IMG/VR virus record: IMGVR_UViG_3300018080_000690
Span: 1 to 20,328 of that record
Source of the DNA: a virus
Length of the DNA: 20,328 nucleotides
Reading direction: 5' to 3' (one strand)
Shown: one piece after another, positions 1-9,019 of the stretch
How the letters are laid out: the number at the start of each line of letters is the position of its first letter
How positions within the stretch are numbered: position 1 is the stretch's first letter
Notes under the pieces: generated by a model
What the model saw: only the letters and a program-made list of their open reading frames with translations
The model's database searches: none
Told to the model about the DNA's origin: nothing
Program-made: the position numbers and the translations under genes

Positions 1-843
1 GTTTTCAAAATGAGCTTCACTTGTATATGAGGGATGCCCTTCAACAGCATCACCGGGTGTTCCGATAATTTTACACCGCTTAAAAAGTGCTTGTCCGCCG
101 TTAGATTCCAACCGCAGTTCCTGTCCTAAAATCGTTCCATCAGTTACGATAGTTGTCGGATTTGATCCTTTTGTATAGTTAAGGCTGTGATTTCCATATT
201 TTACTCCCGCAGTGACATTCCCCTGAATTTTGAGAGTGCTGGCACTATTTTGAAACCCGTATCCCGGATAATCCAAACCAGCACCACCGGTCACATTCCC
301 AACAATCATTAAACTTCCACCACCTGAAATATAAACCCCGTTATCTGTCGAGTGATCCCCCGATCCCAGTCCACCTTTTATGTTTCCTTCAATAAAAACA
401 TCGGAACTGGAACCGGATATCCGTACACCGTTGTCATAGGAGACGGAGGTTCCAACACCGATATTAATTTTCAGAGAGCAGTGGACATTTGCCCCGTTAT
501 CTGTAATCCCTTTCGATATAAGCGTTTCAAATGGATCAACGGCAATAATGTTAACATAATCTTTCAGTGTCAGGCGTTCGTCATAAACTCCCGGATAAAC
601 CAGCACGGCATAAATCTTTCCCGATCCCGCATCCGTGATCGAATCAATCGCATCCTGGATTAACGAATATTCACCCCCGACTTGTGCTACGGTCACGATC
701 TGCTGTGGACTAATCTTGTCCTGCAGGTCGGTGATATTTGTCTCGTTGCTGAGTGTCCCGCCCTGAAAGTCTACGTCCCCAAACTTATCTGCAATAATCG
801 CCTTACCGGGTACGACCTTCCCGTATTTTGTTAGTAAGCTCAT
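1..843 (-). CDS. Parallel beta-helix tailspike, N-terminal 281 residues (cut by window edge)
   Basis: The frame runs open from an ATG at 843 to the left edge, 281 codons without a stop. It has the best SD of the window (AAAGGAGG, about six bases upstream). After an N-terminal region (1-48), QIVTVAQVGGEYSLIQDAID and AVLVYPGVYDERLTLKD give the entry to a pectate-lyase-like right-handed beta-helix. From about 150 the rungs repeat with an 'I-GN-x-GG' unit (IEGNIKGG at 151, IVGNVTGG at 180, IQGNVTAG at 206). Such proteins bind and often depolymerise surface polysaccharide. Whether this one has enzymatic residues cannot be told, because the C-terminal part is missing. Confidence 0.82.
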   Translation of the reverse strand, partial: MSLLTKYGKVVPGKAIIADKFGDVDFQGGTLSNETNITDLQDKISPQQIVTVAQVGGEYSLIQDAIDSITDAGSGKIYAVLVYPGVYDERLTLKDYVNIIAVDPFETLISKGITDNGANVHCSLKINIGVGTSVSYDNGVRISGSSSDVFIEGNIKGGLGSGDHSTDNGVYISGGGSLMIVGNVTGGAGLDYPGYGFQNSASTLKIQGNVTAGVKYGNHSLNYTKGSNPTTIVTDGTILGQELRLESNGGQALFKRCKIIGTPGDAVEGHPSYTSEAHFEN

Positions 844-855
844 TTTTTTCCTCCT

Positions 856-1188
856 TTAATACGGACGGGCAACCATCTTGAGGGTTCGATCCCCGGTCTC
901 AGATACGTCCGATTTTAGTTTAATATCTCCCAGATTCGCAAAGTCGCTGGGGAGTAAATACGCAATCCTGTTAGTCGCAGAAATTTCAAGCGGGTTCCCG
1001 AATTGGTCCCCAACCGCTAAATAGTCCCCCTCGCCGTCATTATGCAGGACGCTCACCTGGGTTCCGTCAAAGGTCGCCGGGAAGATTAACAACCCTCCCC
1101 GGAAAGCATCCATATCCTGTGCATCGCTTTCCTGATTCCCGGATGCAATGGTAAACGTGATTATTATATCGTTTTCAAAAAACCCCAT
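856..1188 (-). CDS. Small beta-rich phage protein, unknown
   Basis: This 110-residue protein begins GFFENDIIITFTIASGNQES, contains FRGGLLIFPATFDGTQVSV, and ends in DVSETGDRTLKMVARPY. It is almost all beta, with a Gly/Asp-rich centre (HNDGEGDYLAVGDQFGN). No family is recognised with confidence. A clear AAGGAG SD is present. Its position between two adhesins suggests a structural or fibre-accessory role. Confidence 0.68.
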   Translation of the reverse strand: MGFFENDIIITFTIASGNQESDAQDMDAFRGGLLIFPATFDGTQVSVLHNDGEGDYLAVGDQFGNPLEISATNRIAYLLPSDFANLGDIKLKSDVSETGDRTLKMVARPY

Positions 1189-1216
1189 GGTATCCTCTCC
1201 TTGTTCTGTTTATTTA

Positions 1217-3346
1217 CTAATAGCCTTTCATCCACTCTACCTGCCAATCGTCCCCACCCAGGCTAACACTTAATTGCATCCCATTACACGCCGTCCATGT
1301 TGTGTCTTGAACTGTTCCGAGAGAAGTCCCATCCAAAAACAATTCAAAATTTCCGTCCGAATCCCGTGTGATTTTCACCGTATGCCAGTTCGTATCAGGT
1401 GTCCATAGCGTATCAATGATATTTGTCCGACTGGATGCCGTTACTTCCTGCAACCGAAATCCTCCACCCCCGTTGATTTGTACCTGATACCCATTAGCAA
1501 GGTCAATATCCCCGGACGTAGCAACGGTTTCCCCGAAAAATCCAAGCGTAACGACTTTCCCCACCGTATTTGTGGAAGCTTTTACCCGAAACTCCCAAAC
1601 ACCCTCGGCTTTAGTTTCGGGGGTTGTGAGAGTCATATTGACTCCAGCATCAGCGGTCAGGGTTAAAACACCGCCGGTAACACTGGCAGCTCCCGCTACC
1701 AGGGTCCATTCAAAACGGTCTATATTCACAAACCCCCACTTGCCGGGCTGTGTTCTTCCCGAATACACATTATCCTCAAAATCGTCATATATATATGTCT
1801 CCAGTTCTACTGGTGCTGCGGTGATTGTCCCTCCGTTGCCATTCGTATCGGGGTTTACAACAGGATTAAAAATTCCCGTCCCGGTCAGTTCTCGGATATT
1901 AATCAATATATCCTTATAGGTTTCCGAAGCATCGAGTAACCCGGAAACGACTAATACCTTTTCGGCTTCATACGCATTTTGAGTCATTCCGGCTAATTGT
2001 AAATCACGGGTTAACCCCCGTGTCGCATCCTCGATCTTTACCCAATTCAAACCCGCATCATAGGAACGCCATACCTGCAGATCCCGCTTATTGGTATCTG
2101 CTTTCAAAACATAGACATCAACGACCGAATCATTATAAGCGTAAACTCCATATGGTTCTTCCGTCCGTCCGCCAGAACCTTCAACATCAGTATGTGTGCT
2201 AAACATTGGCAGGCTATTATGTACCCATAGCCCCGTACTGGAGTTATAATAGGAAAGGTAAAACTCATCCCATTCCCAACCTGCAACGGTATCCTGTCCC
2301 TGTTTAATTGTAATAAACATCCGCCCGGTGGGAGCCATAGAAGCCGCAGTTGCCATGAGCAGAGCACCGCTCACTTCTTCTTTTTTTACGACACAATGTG
2401 TATCAATATCAGTGAGATTCAATGTGCCGGAACTACTAACTGTTTTACTCCACGATCCGTCAACATTTTCCCAGGTATCCCAATCCCCGACCGCCGTTCG
2501 AATATCATAAATATGGGTATAACTATACTGTGCGGCATAAGTATCGTCCCGAAGCCAACCGATTATATGTATATAGGCATCGTCTTTTTTTTGAATAACC
2601 CCAATATGATATGCCCAGTAATTTGAAGAGCCGAAATCGACAATATCCCTGAGATACGTCCACGTTTGCCCATGATCGGTTGATTTTAATACGGCAATAT
2701 CGTCCCGGATATTCCGGGCAACGCAATACAGGTCACCGCCCGGCTCTTTGATGAGTGTCGGATAGGCAAACGATCCCGTGACAGAATCGGCTTGTGTAAA
2801 TCCTCCGCTGACATCTTCGGCGTTATTCGACCGCTTAAAGAGCATATTTGAATTGTGAGGAAGGGCTTCATGAGCAACAAGAATATGTCCATCGTCTGCC
2901 ACAATAATTGCCCCTCGGGCATGAGCATCGTCCCCGGAGGCTGCCCCTGTCCCATAATCACCGGATATCTGATTGGTATCATGGTTGTATTCCATCACCC
3001 GGTTTTCAATATTTCCTGATTCATCGGTAAACCAGACAAGATACGTTTTCCGATAAGTTCCCTCGTAATAGAATGCCACCGGGGTTACCAGCATTCCTGC
3101 TGTGGCGTTTCGATGCCCTCGTTCACTGGTATCATAAACGAAGGTTTGCCGGGTTCCACTACTAAGTATCTGAGAGCTACTCCCCCCGGTGCTGGCATAC
3201 GCTAAATTATTCCAGAATGAAGTCCCGTCCCCGAATTTCCATAAGCCGGTATCAGTCTCGTATCCGATCTCCCCGGAAGCCAAGATCGGGTTTACTGCTG
3301 TCCATTTTTCGGCGGCTCCACGCCGGACTTGTATACGCTGTGCCAT
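1217..3346 (-). CDS. Large adhesin: Mtd-like N-terminus, Asp-box propeller repeats, lectin-like C-terminus
   Basis: The 709 residues divide into three parts. Residues 1-50 (RIQVRRGAAEKW, then GEIGYETDTGLWKFGDGTSF) match the N-terminal attachment domain of the Bordetella phage Mtd family, used to join fibres to the tail. The middle (about 80-490) is a sialidase-like beta-propeller with Asp boxes STDHGQTW (222-229) and SYDAGLNW (428-435). This points to glycan binding or cleavage, but catalytic arginines are not obvious. The C-terminal 190 residues look like a concanavalin/LamG-like jelly roll (VWEFRVKAST, NWHTVKITRDSDGNFELFLD). The likely role is receptor binding. It has no C-type-lectin variable region, so no diversity-generating retroelement target is implied. 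An A8 run is listed separately. Confidence 0.8.
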   Translation of the reverse strand: MAQRIQVRRGAAEKWTAVNPILASGEIGYETDTGLWKFGDGTSFWNNLAYASTGGSSSQILSSGTRQTFVYDTSERGHRNATAGMLVTPVAFYYEGTYRKTYLVWFTDESGNIENRVMEYNHDTNQISGDYGTGAASGDDAHARGAIIVADDGHILVAHEALPHNSNMLFKRSNNAEDVSGGFTQADSVTGSFAYPTLIKEPGGDLYCVARNIRDDIAVLKSTDHGQTWTYLRDIVDFGSSNYWAYHIGVIQKKDDAYIHIIGWLRDDTYAAQYSYTHIYDIRTAVGDWDTWENVDGSWSKTVSSSGTLNLTDIDTHCVVKKEEVSGALLMATAASMAPTGRMFITIKQGQDTVAGWEWDEFYLSYYNSSTGLWVHNSLPMFSTHTDVEGSGGRTEEPYGVYAYNDSVVDVYVLKADTNKRDLQVWRSYDAGLNWVKIEDATRGLTRDLQLAGMTQNAYEAEKVLVVSGLLDASETYKDILINIRELTGTGIFNPVVNPDTNGNGGTITAAPVELETYIYDDFEDNVYSGRTQPGKWGFVNIDRFEWTLVAGAASVTGGVLTLTADAGVNMTLTTPETKAEGVWEFRVKASTNTVGKVVTLGFFGETVATSGDIDLANGYQVQINGGGGFRLQEVTASSRTNIIDTLWTPDTNWHTVKITRDSDGNFELFLDGTSLGTVQDTTWTACNGMQLSVSLGGDDWQVEWMKGY
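2585..2592 (-). repeat. A8 run forming a canonical -1 slippery heptamer in the adhesin gene
   Basis: The coding strand reads CAA AAA AAA GAC, so the zero frame contains A-AAA-AAA, the standard -1 slippery heptamer. It encodes Gln252-Lys253-Lys254. A -1 slip would add 20 residues (RRCLYTYNRLASGRYLCRTV) and stop at 2523, giving a protein of about 274 residues cut inside the propeller. No downstream stimulator is obvious. Replication slippage is another possibility. Confidence 0.65.
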
Positions 3347-3549
3347 TAAAAGCTCCCCGGTTCTCCCCCGTCAACCCCATCTTCGTCTAAATAACTACTA
3401 TCGGGATATCCTCCATCTATATATCCCCACGCTTCTTTCAGTTGTTCTAACCAATAAATAACATACCGGAACAGGTAGACAGTTTGCGGTCCCGACTCGC
3501 TCTCAACCAGCGGGGGAAAATTATCCGGGATTGTCTGATTGACTGCCAT
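3346..3549 (-). CDS. Small tail protein between two adhesin genes, unknown
   Basis: This 67-residue protein has an aromatic-rich middle (YLFRYVIYWLEQLKEAWGYI) and an acidic Gly/Asp C-terminus (YLDEDGVDGGEPGSF). It has a weak SD (AAGAAG). No family is recognised. A linker or adaptor role between fibres is possible but unsupported. Its stop overlaps the start of the next gene (TAATG), which suggests coupled translation and a true gene. Confidence 0.62.
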   Translation of the reverse strand: MAVNQTIPDNFPPLVESESGPQTVYLFRYVIYWLEQLKEAWGYIDGGYPDSSYLDEDGVDGGEPGSF

Positions 3550-3564
3550 TTTATTAGCTTCTTC

Positions 3565-4851
3565 TTATGTTGGTAATCCCAGAATATGGTGATTCCGGGC
3601 ATAAAACGTCCCCGTCCCCGGATCGATAATCATTTCCAGAATAATAAGTTTATGCCCTGAACTGACCTCGGAGACATTAATTACTGCCTGTTTTTTACCC
3701 CAGTTTCCAGCTTGATATCCGTTATCATATTCTGTTCCGACCACGATTGATCCGGTGGCTAAATTCGCTCCATCATAGGTATCCCGGACGGCTAACCGTA
3801 ACGTTGATCCTGAGAGATCACTGCCTGTATCCGTAGTGACTTCCGCATTCAATTGGAGAGAATTCATCCCCGCAGATTTATAAAAGGGAATAATATGGGT
3901 TCGCTTCCATCCCGCACCCTGCGCCGTCCGATATTCTAAGGCATACGGCTCCCCGTTTGTATCGGGATTATCTTCGGCTGCAACCTCGGAATAGATATCC
4001 CACGCCCCAATAGTCTCTAATTTGGTAAAGACACGCTGGGAAATAATAGTATCTAACTTCCGTAGTGCATTAAAGACGTGCGAAATCCCATCGAGAAATG
4101 TCGTGCCTTGCAGTGTATTGGTGACCGTACTGTTTTCCAGTCCGAGCTGGGATGCTAATATTGCTATTGCGGATTCTACGTTTTTATGTAGCGATGAAAA
4201 TCGATCTCCGTTGTCCGCAAGCGTAATATTTAACGGGTCAATGGTTGCATCAGGAGAGAGCGAGTTCCATACTGCGCTCCCCACAACAGGATTCTCGCAA
4301 ATAAACAGTTCCGGTGTACTGAGATTTGCCCAGAGGGATCCCTGTGCGTATCCATCACCGGCATCGTCTGTTTCGATTGGATCTCGGGTGGCAGTAAAAT
4401 TATGCTTGAGGTTCAAGACCTTATCCAAACTCAACTGCGCTGCCGTTACCTCATGCGGATTAGCCGTATCTCCGGTGTGGGTCGTAATCAGATTATTGAT
4501 ATACGATCCGCTCCAAAGGTCGGTTACGGCTGTCCCTCCATCATTGATTTCCCGGTGCTTTGACAGGTTTTCCAAGTGGGTAATTAGATCGTCTGCCGGA
4601 AAGAGCAGGTCTTGATTCTCGGTCTGTCCCTGCAGCCCTCCGTTCACATAGACATCATATTTATTGGTTTCCGAGATCGTCCCGATCCAGATTTCGGCAA
4701 TGGTGTACTGCTGCTGGTCGATGGTCACCGTGAGATACCCGGCGTTCGTACAGTCAATTGCCCCGTTTGGATATTCTTGATCGGTCGGCTGATATTGAAC
4801 GGATGTTGGTTCTAAGGCTTCGTTGATTATAACTGATTTTATGACTGACAT
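3565..4851 (-). CDS. Tail-fibre-like structural protein
   Basis: This 428-residue protein begins with a beta domain (about 1-90). It has a fibre motif at 125-148, HTGDTANPHEVTAAQLSLDK, matching the 'H-G---NPH-VT--QL-L--V-N' repeat of phage tail fibres. Next comes DDAGDGYAQGSLWANLSTPE to AVWNSL (about 162-197), the 'GY--GS-W-N ... C--a--gaAvW' element also common in phage tails. The middle has helices that may trimerise (SLHKNVESAIAILASQLG). The C-terminal region (about 280-428) is beta-rich and may be the receptor-facing end. Its neighbours are tail-tip genes and a chain of adhesins. Confidence 0.75.
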   Translation of the reverse strand: MSVIKSVIINEALEPTSVQYQPTDQEYPNGAIDCTNAGYLTVTIDQQQYTIAEIWIGTISETNKYDVYVNGGLQGQTENQDLLFPADDLITHLENLSKHREINDGGTAVTDLWSGSYINNLITTHTGDTANPHEVTAAQLSLDKVLNLKHNFTATRDPIETDDAGDGYAQGSLWANLSTPELFICENPVVGSAVWNSLSPDATIDPLNITLADNGDRFSSLHKNVESAIAILASQLGLENSTVTNTLQGTTFLDGISHVFNALRKLDTIISQRVFTKLETIGAWDIYSEVAAEDNPDTNGEPYALEYRTAQGAGWKRTHIIPFYKSAGMNSLQLNAEVTTDTGSDLSGSTLRLAVRDTYDGANLATGSIVVGTEYDNGYQAGNWGKKQAVINVSEVSSGHKLIILEMIIDPGTGTFYARNHHILGLPT

Positions 4852-5291
4852 CAGAACACTCCTGTTACATCAGTTATTGCCCCATACAGGTTCGCATCGG
4901 GCTTTTCTTTTTTCAGTTGTTTTCCTTCCACGTAGAACCCGTATCGCCCCCGATCCGGCTGGATATCATAGACATCTGCCTCCGTGCTGATAATCCCGAT
5001 ATCCCGGTACGGGTAGAACCGGACGGTATGTTTCCACGAAAGAATTTTCCTGATATGCTGGAAATCGGATTCGGGCAGTCCGGGTCCCCAGTAGTATTCG
5101 TTTTTGAGCCGAAATCCCAAGAGCCGCTTCCGCTTGATAAAATCCACGTCCTCATCTTTAATCGATTCTTCAAACCACGGATCTTCGTACTGCATATCCA
5201 GCGGAAAGGGGAGATCAATCGTCTCCACTGCACCCTGTTTCGCATTCAGGAGGATAACCCTCGGTCCCTCGTTGCCAATTATCCCGCTCAT
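4851..5291 (-). CDS. Tail-tip protein of unknown family
   Basis: This 146-residue, beta-rich protein contains GPRVILLNAKQGAVETIDLP, then KRLLGFRLKNEYYWGPG and HTVRFYPYRDIG, followed by YGFYVEGKQL. The strands and charged loops suit a structural tail protein. I do not recognise a family. It lies between the large tail-tip protein and the fibre-like protein, coupled to both by 4-base and 1-base overlaps, so a baseplate role is likely. Nothing else can be said from sequence. Confidence 0.68.
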   Translation of the reverse strand: MSGIIGNEGPRVILLNAKQGAVETIDLPFPLDMQYEDPWFEESIKDEDVDFIKRKRLLGFRLKNEYYWGPGLPESDFQHIRKILSWKHTVRFYPYRDIGIISTEADVYDIQPDRGRYGFYVEGKQLKKEKPDANLYGAITDVTGVF

Positions 5292-6469
5292 ACCGCTTTC
5301 CTTGCCCGGAGTCTCCCGGTTGCATTTTTATAGGCGTAATTCATGGATTCCAGATACCCGGTGAACTGGTTCGGGAAGGTGTAATACGCTCCCAGTTCGG
5401 GGATCGTGGCTCCGACCGTGTATTTTGCACTCACCGATCCCGGTCGGACATACCGGGAGATCGCCTTTGCCAGTCTATCGATGAGATAGGATTCCAGATA
5501 TCCCTGTGGATATTTTGCATCCTCAATAAACGGGGGTGGCGTGACCCAGTCAGGATCGACCTTTAAGTACGGCAACAAGCGTAACTCCCGTTCCAGCATA
5601 TTCTGTCCCTCTCCGCCAATCAGGATTTCAACCTGATCGCCTTTCCGGGATTCAGATTTGAGGAAGTTGCCGTAAATATCGTAAGTCATAAACTGGGCAG
5701 CCAGCCGGTGCGGGATTCCGCTTTTTGTAAACGACAATCGGATTCCATCATAAAACCGATCCGGGGGTTCGTATTGACTCCGATAGATCGGCGTACCGTT
5801 CCATTGATGAATCGTTGAAGGGTTCTCCCGGAGTTGAAAGACTAAGGATCGGGGATCCTTTTCGTAAATAATGAAAGCGTCAAAGAGCAGGGCAATCTCG
5901 TTTAATACCTGCCCGACAGTAATTTCCGGGTGATCTCCCCAAAATTCATGCATCACAAAGAGATAACATTTGCCGTTATACCAGATCGGCAGGCTTGATA
6001 AATCCACATCCTGCAAAAGGGAGAGCCGGTTCGATTCCCCGGTTAAGAGGGCAAACATCCATCCGATCATCGAATACAACGATCCCCAACCCGACTCTCC
6101 CCCCGTCCAGTTTACAATCGTATAGGCTCCATCGGTGATCCCGGTAGAAAGAATGAGGGTTCCGTGGAAGGTCTCATCGATCTCTAAGGATTCCGCCTTG
6201 ACAGGAGAGGGGATCAGATCCGTTTGGAAGGTTGCGGAATAGTCCAGATATGAGATTTTGACGGTAATCTTGGTAATATCCTTACTCCATTCCCGGCTTA
6301 GGAAGCCATCATCCCAGTCGAAAAACCGGAGCCGGAGTTCATCTTCGATAAACGCATACGGCGTATCCTCAATCTGCCGATCCAGGGTGAAGTCCATCAC
6401 ATAGGGATTGATAACCCTGTACCCGGACTGCGTATTTAATTTTGCCTGAATGACCGGATATCTGTTCAT
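5288..6469 (-). CDS. Tail-tip (baseplate/distal tail) protein, unassigned family
   Basis: This is a 393-residue protein immediately after the tape measure, the place of distal-tail or tail-hub proteins. It begins with an extended N-terminal part (VMDFTLDRQIEDTPYAFIED), has many beta segments and aromatic residues (FFDWDDGFLSREW, TGGESGWGSLYSMIGW), and ends in a basic tail (LRARKAV). I cannot assign it to Dit or Tal families from sequence alone. The N-terminal segment may fold like a phage beta-sandwich hub domain, but this is a guess. It overlaps the tape measure by one base and the next gene by four. Confidence 0.75.
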   Translation of the reverse strand: MNRYPVIQAKLNTQSGYRVINPYVMDFTLDRQIEDTPYAFIEDELRLRFFDWDDGFLSREWSKDITKITVKISYLDYSATFQTDLIPSPVKAESLEIDETFHGTLILSTGITDGAYTIVNWTGGESGWGSLYSMIGWMFALLTGESNRLSLLQDVDLSSLPIWYNGKCYLFVMHEFWGDHPEITVGQVLNEIALLFDAFIIYEKDPRSLVFQLRENPSTIHQWNGTPIYRSQYEPPDRFYDGIRLSFTKSGIPHRLAAQFMTYDIYGNFLKSESRKGDQVEILIGGEGQNMLERELRLLPYLKVDPDWVTPPPFIEDAKYPQGYLESYLIDRLAKAISRYVRPGSVSAKYTVGATIPELGAYYTFPNQFTGYLESMNYAYKNATGRLRARKAV

Positions 6470-8706
6470 CAGTTGATCCCTGCCCTTCGGATATGCCGTT
6501 TATTGACCTCCCGGATATTCCACTCTAAAAATTCGTGTTCCTGAAACTCCGGCGAAGCCACGACTTCCACATAGACATCAATCTGGGTCTGTTCCTGTCC
6601 GGCAGGAGTGATCTTGATATGTTCGTCCGGGTGAAATCGAAGTATGCCTTCCTGCTGAGCGATAAAATCCATGCCATACTGGGCAGAAGGAACAGCTGTT
6701 GAAAACACCCCTTTGAGAAAATTCAAAACCCCACCAATGATGCCACCACCTCCAAACGCCGCTAAGAGTTTTTCAATGGCTACAATCGTCGCCTTGAGTA
6801 CCAACGCACGGGTCACCATAGCCATCAAATATCGTCCGGCATTTTCAAAGGCGTCCTCCAGTTTTTCACCATACCACACGCATTCTGCCAGGGCTGAGGC
6901 AAACGGATCAATTGCGAACTGGAGGGCATATAAGTCTTCCCGGGTAAGCCAGACATTTTCTTTGAGCTGTTCGACCTGTTTTTCCGTCTCCCGGAATTTC
7001 CCGGTCATGATATCAGCTGCCGTACCAAACACATCTTTGGTAGTCATTCCCAGATCACGGACATCCACAGCCATCCGGAGATAGGCTCGGTGAATCTCCT
7101 GTTCTGCCTGTCTGGTCTGTTCCCGAATATCCCTGGTATTCTGTTGCAGCTGCTTGCCTGTATCTTTTCCAATAGTGATGGGAGGCAAACCCGGCATCGG
7201 TGGGATTTTTTCAATACCCAGAGCTTTAAATAACTGTTCTGCCTGCTCTGTACTGAGTTGCAGGGCTTCTTTGAGTTTGGTGAGCTCCTCAACCGTGACC
7301 TTTTTGCCTTTGCTGGCTCGCTCAAGTGCCGCTTCAAATAATTCTTGCTGCTTTTTCGCCGCTTCGGTTGCGGCGATATAGACAGCTCCAAGCCCCAGAG
7401 AGAGTCCGGTGAGTGCCGCAGACAGGGGATTAAGGGCTGCAACAAGTGCCACCAGTTTGATAACAATCGCCTCAATGGTTCCGACCACGAACAGCTTCCC
7501 CAGGATATCACCGTGTTTTTCCAGAAATCCGGCAATCTTCCCGATCCCGGCTGCTACCGTTCCAACCCAGACATCAATCTTCGTCTCGATGAGATCCTGA
7601 TTGGTCTGGACCCAGCTATTGAAACCTCTCAAGACATCACTTAATACCGGCAATAGGACATTCCCGATTTCAATCCCGATACTTTTCAGAGTCGAAAGTG
7701 TCTGCTGGAACTTGAATCCGGGAGTGGCAGCGACCCGTTCAAATCCTTCCCCTAATAGATCGGTGGAATTGGCAATACTTCTCGCAATCCGGACATACTC
7801 ATTTCCCTGAACTCCGGCTGTCCCCAGGACGGTTGCCAGCGCCCGGACATTCGGAATCATATTGCCGAGGGCTTCCTCATTGCCCTCAGTCAGCCGAATC
7901 AGATCGATTAAGGTCTGTGCCAGCCCTCGTTCCCGAACCGACCGCCGGACTTCTTCAATGGAGGTTCCGAGAGCCTTGAATTGTTTTTTAGCCTCAGGAG
8001 TGGCTTTAATCAGCGCATTCAGAATGCCCCGCAATCCGGTGACCGCTTCCTCAGCATTGACTCCCAACCGGGTAAAGGTGGCAATAGAGGCCCCAACCTC
8101 CGCAAACGAGATATCCATCTGGGCTGCCAGTCCGATCACCCGACCTAACACCGGAGCCAGGGAAGACGCCTCCAGATTCCCCTCCCGGACGGTGGCAATG
8201 AGCTGATTCACAGCCTTCGACGCATTCATATGCTCCGCGCCGTATGCCTGCACAATGGAGGTCACCGACCGGGCAATCTCTCCGGTCTGTCCCAGTCCAA
8301 TCGCCGCTGCTTTTGCCGATTGTTCCAGGACCTGCAGCGACTCGGCTCCTCGGAGTCCGGCACTGTTCACCACAAACAGGGCATCAGCCAGTTCTTTGGG
8401 AGCTCGAGCGGTTTCCCGGGACAGTGCCAGGACATCTGACCGCATACCCTGCACCTGTTCCCGACTTAACCCGACCAGTGTCTCAATCCGGGTCATGGAG
8501 GTATCGAAATCGGCAGCCAGCTTCACCGACATTGCCCCGATAGCTACAATAGCCACGGCAGTCAGCTTGGCAATCCGGTTCACAATCCGCTGGGTTCGGC
8601 GTACAAACTCCCGGGACCGGGCTTCACCACGGGCAAACCCCCGGACCAACCCGGTCTGATCGGTCGTTAATCGTAATACGGCTTCACCAAGATTCTCGTG
8701 TGCCAT
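6469..8706 (-). CDS. Tail tape measure protein, TP901 family
   Basis: This 745-residue protein sets tail length and is ejected with DNA. The TP901 core covers about residues 65-385: FDTSMTRIETLVGLSREQV, then LADALFVVNSAGLRG, AAAIGLGQTGEIA and ASIATFTRLGVNAEEAV are typical. Long helices flank it, and hydrophobic segments (around residues 400-450, such as AIVIKLVALVAALNPLSAAL) could form the membrane-crossing part. The C-terminus has Gly-rich and Phe-rich stretches (GGGGIIGGVLNFLKGVF). No lysozyme or peptidase motif was seen. The length suggests a fairly short siphovirus tail, roughly 0.1 micrometre by the usual residue-to-length rule. The stop overlaps the next ATG (TGATG). Confidence 0.93.
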   Translation of the reverse strand: MAHENLGEAVLRLTTDQTGLVRGFARGEARSREFVRRTQRIVNRIAKLTAVAIVAIGAMSVKLAADFDTSMTRIETLVGLSREQVQGMRSDVLALSRETARAPKELADALFVVNSAGLRGAESLQVLEQSAKAAAIGLGQTGEIARSVTSIVQAYGAEHMNASKAVNQLIATVREGNLEASSLAPVLGRVIGLAAQMDISFAEVGASIATFTRLGVNAEEAVTGLRGILNALIKATPEAKKQFKALGTSIEEVRRSVRERGLAQTLIDLIRLTEGNEEALGNMIPNVRALATVLGTAGVQGNEYVRIARSIANSTDLLGEGFERVAATPGFKFQQTLSTLKSIGIEIGNVLLPVLSDVLRGFNSWVQTNQDLIETKIDVWVGTVAAGIGKIAGFLEKHGDILGKLFVVGTIEAIVIKLVALVAALNPLSAALTGLSLGLGAVYIAATEAAKKQQELFEAALERASKGKKVTVEELTKLKEALQLSTEQAEQLFKALGIEKIPPMPGLPPITIGKDTGKQLQQNTRDIREQTRQAEQEIHRAYLRMAVDVRDLGMTTKDVFGTAADIMTGKFRETEKQVEQLKENVWLTREDLYALQFAIDPFASALAECVWYGEKLEDAFENAGRYLMAMVTRALVLKATIVAIEKLLAAFGGGGIIGGVLNFLKGVFSTAVPSAQYGMDFIAQQEGILRFHPDEHIKITPAGQEQTQIDVYVEVVASPEFQEHEFLEWNIREVNKRHIRRAGIN

Positions 8707-8707
8707 C

Positions 8708-9019
8708 TCAACTCACATGCCGGACAGGAATTCCCAACAAGGCGACCTGTCCTTCATACTCCTGTTTGGATTGTGATCGAAGTGTTCGTTGTCCGGCATC
8801 CCGTAAAAGCAAATGGGTTTGTCTCCATCGTTCCTCTTTTCGTATGGTTCCCGCGCCTAATGCAATATTCCGAACCTGCCAGAGTGCCTCTCGTGCTTGA
8901 ACCCTGGGGAGTTCGGTGATATACAGTTCCAGCATCCAGGACTCCATATGAAACCACCGTTCCGGGTCTCCACCATAAAACCGCTGCAGATACGGGATAA
9001 ATGCGAACACCTCATCCAT
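8708..9019 (-). CDS. Tail-module protein before the tape measure, possible second chaperone
   Basis: This 103-residue, Trp/Arg-rich helical protein (FIPYLQRFYGGDPERWFHME, then VQAREALWQVRNIALGAGT) lies immediately before the tape-measure gene, where a second tail assembly chaperone is commonly encoded. I see no firm family signature, so this is a positional inference. The start at 9019 lies a few bases before the DUF5675 stop, with GGAG about ten bases upstream; the frame is open to an earlier ATG at 9052. The stop is one base before the tape-measure ATG. Confidence 0.65.
   Translation of the reverse strand: MDEVFAFIPYLQRFYGGDPERWFHMESWMLELYITELPRVQAREALWQVRNIALGAGTIRKEERWRQTHLLLRDAGQRTLRSQSKQEYEGQVALLGIPVRHVS

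Noticed and set aside
1217-3346. Diversity-generating retroelement target, suggested by the Mtd-like N-terminus
   Set aside because: The C-terminus is a jelly-roll-like domain rather than a C-type lectin variable region, and no reverse transcriptase or template repeat is in the window.
4022-4615. Plus-strand open frame (197 residues) opposite the fibre-like gene
   Set aside because: No SD, no domain, and the minus-strand gene has clear fibre motifs.
7044-7535. Second minus-strand frame inside the tape-measure gene
   Set aside because: Composition typical of a frame-shifted reading of the tape measure; no independent ribosome site seen.
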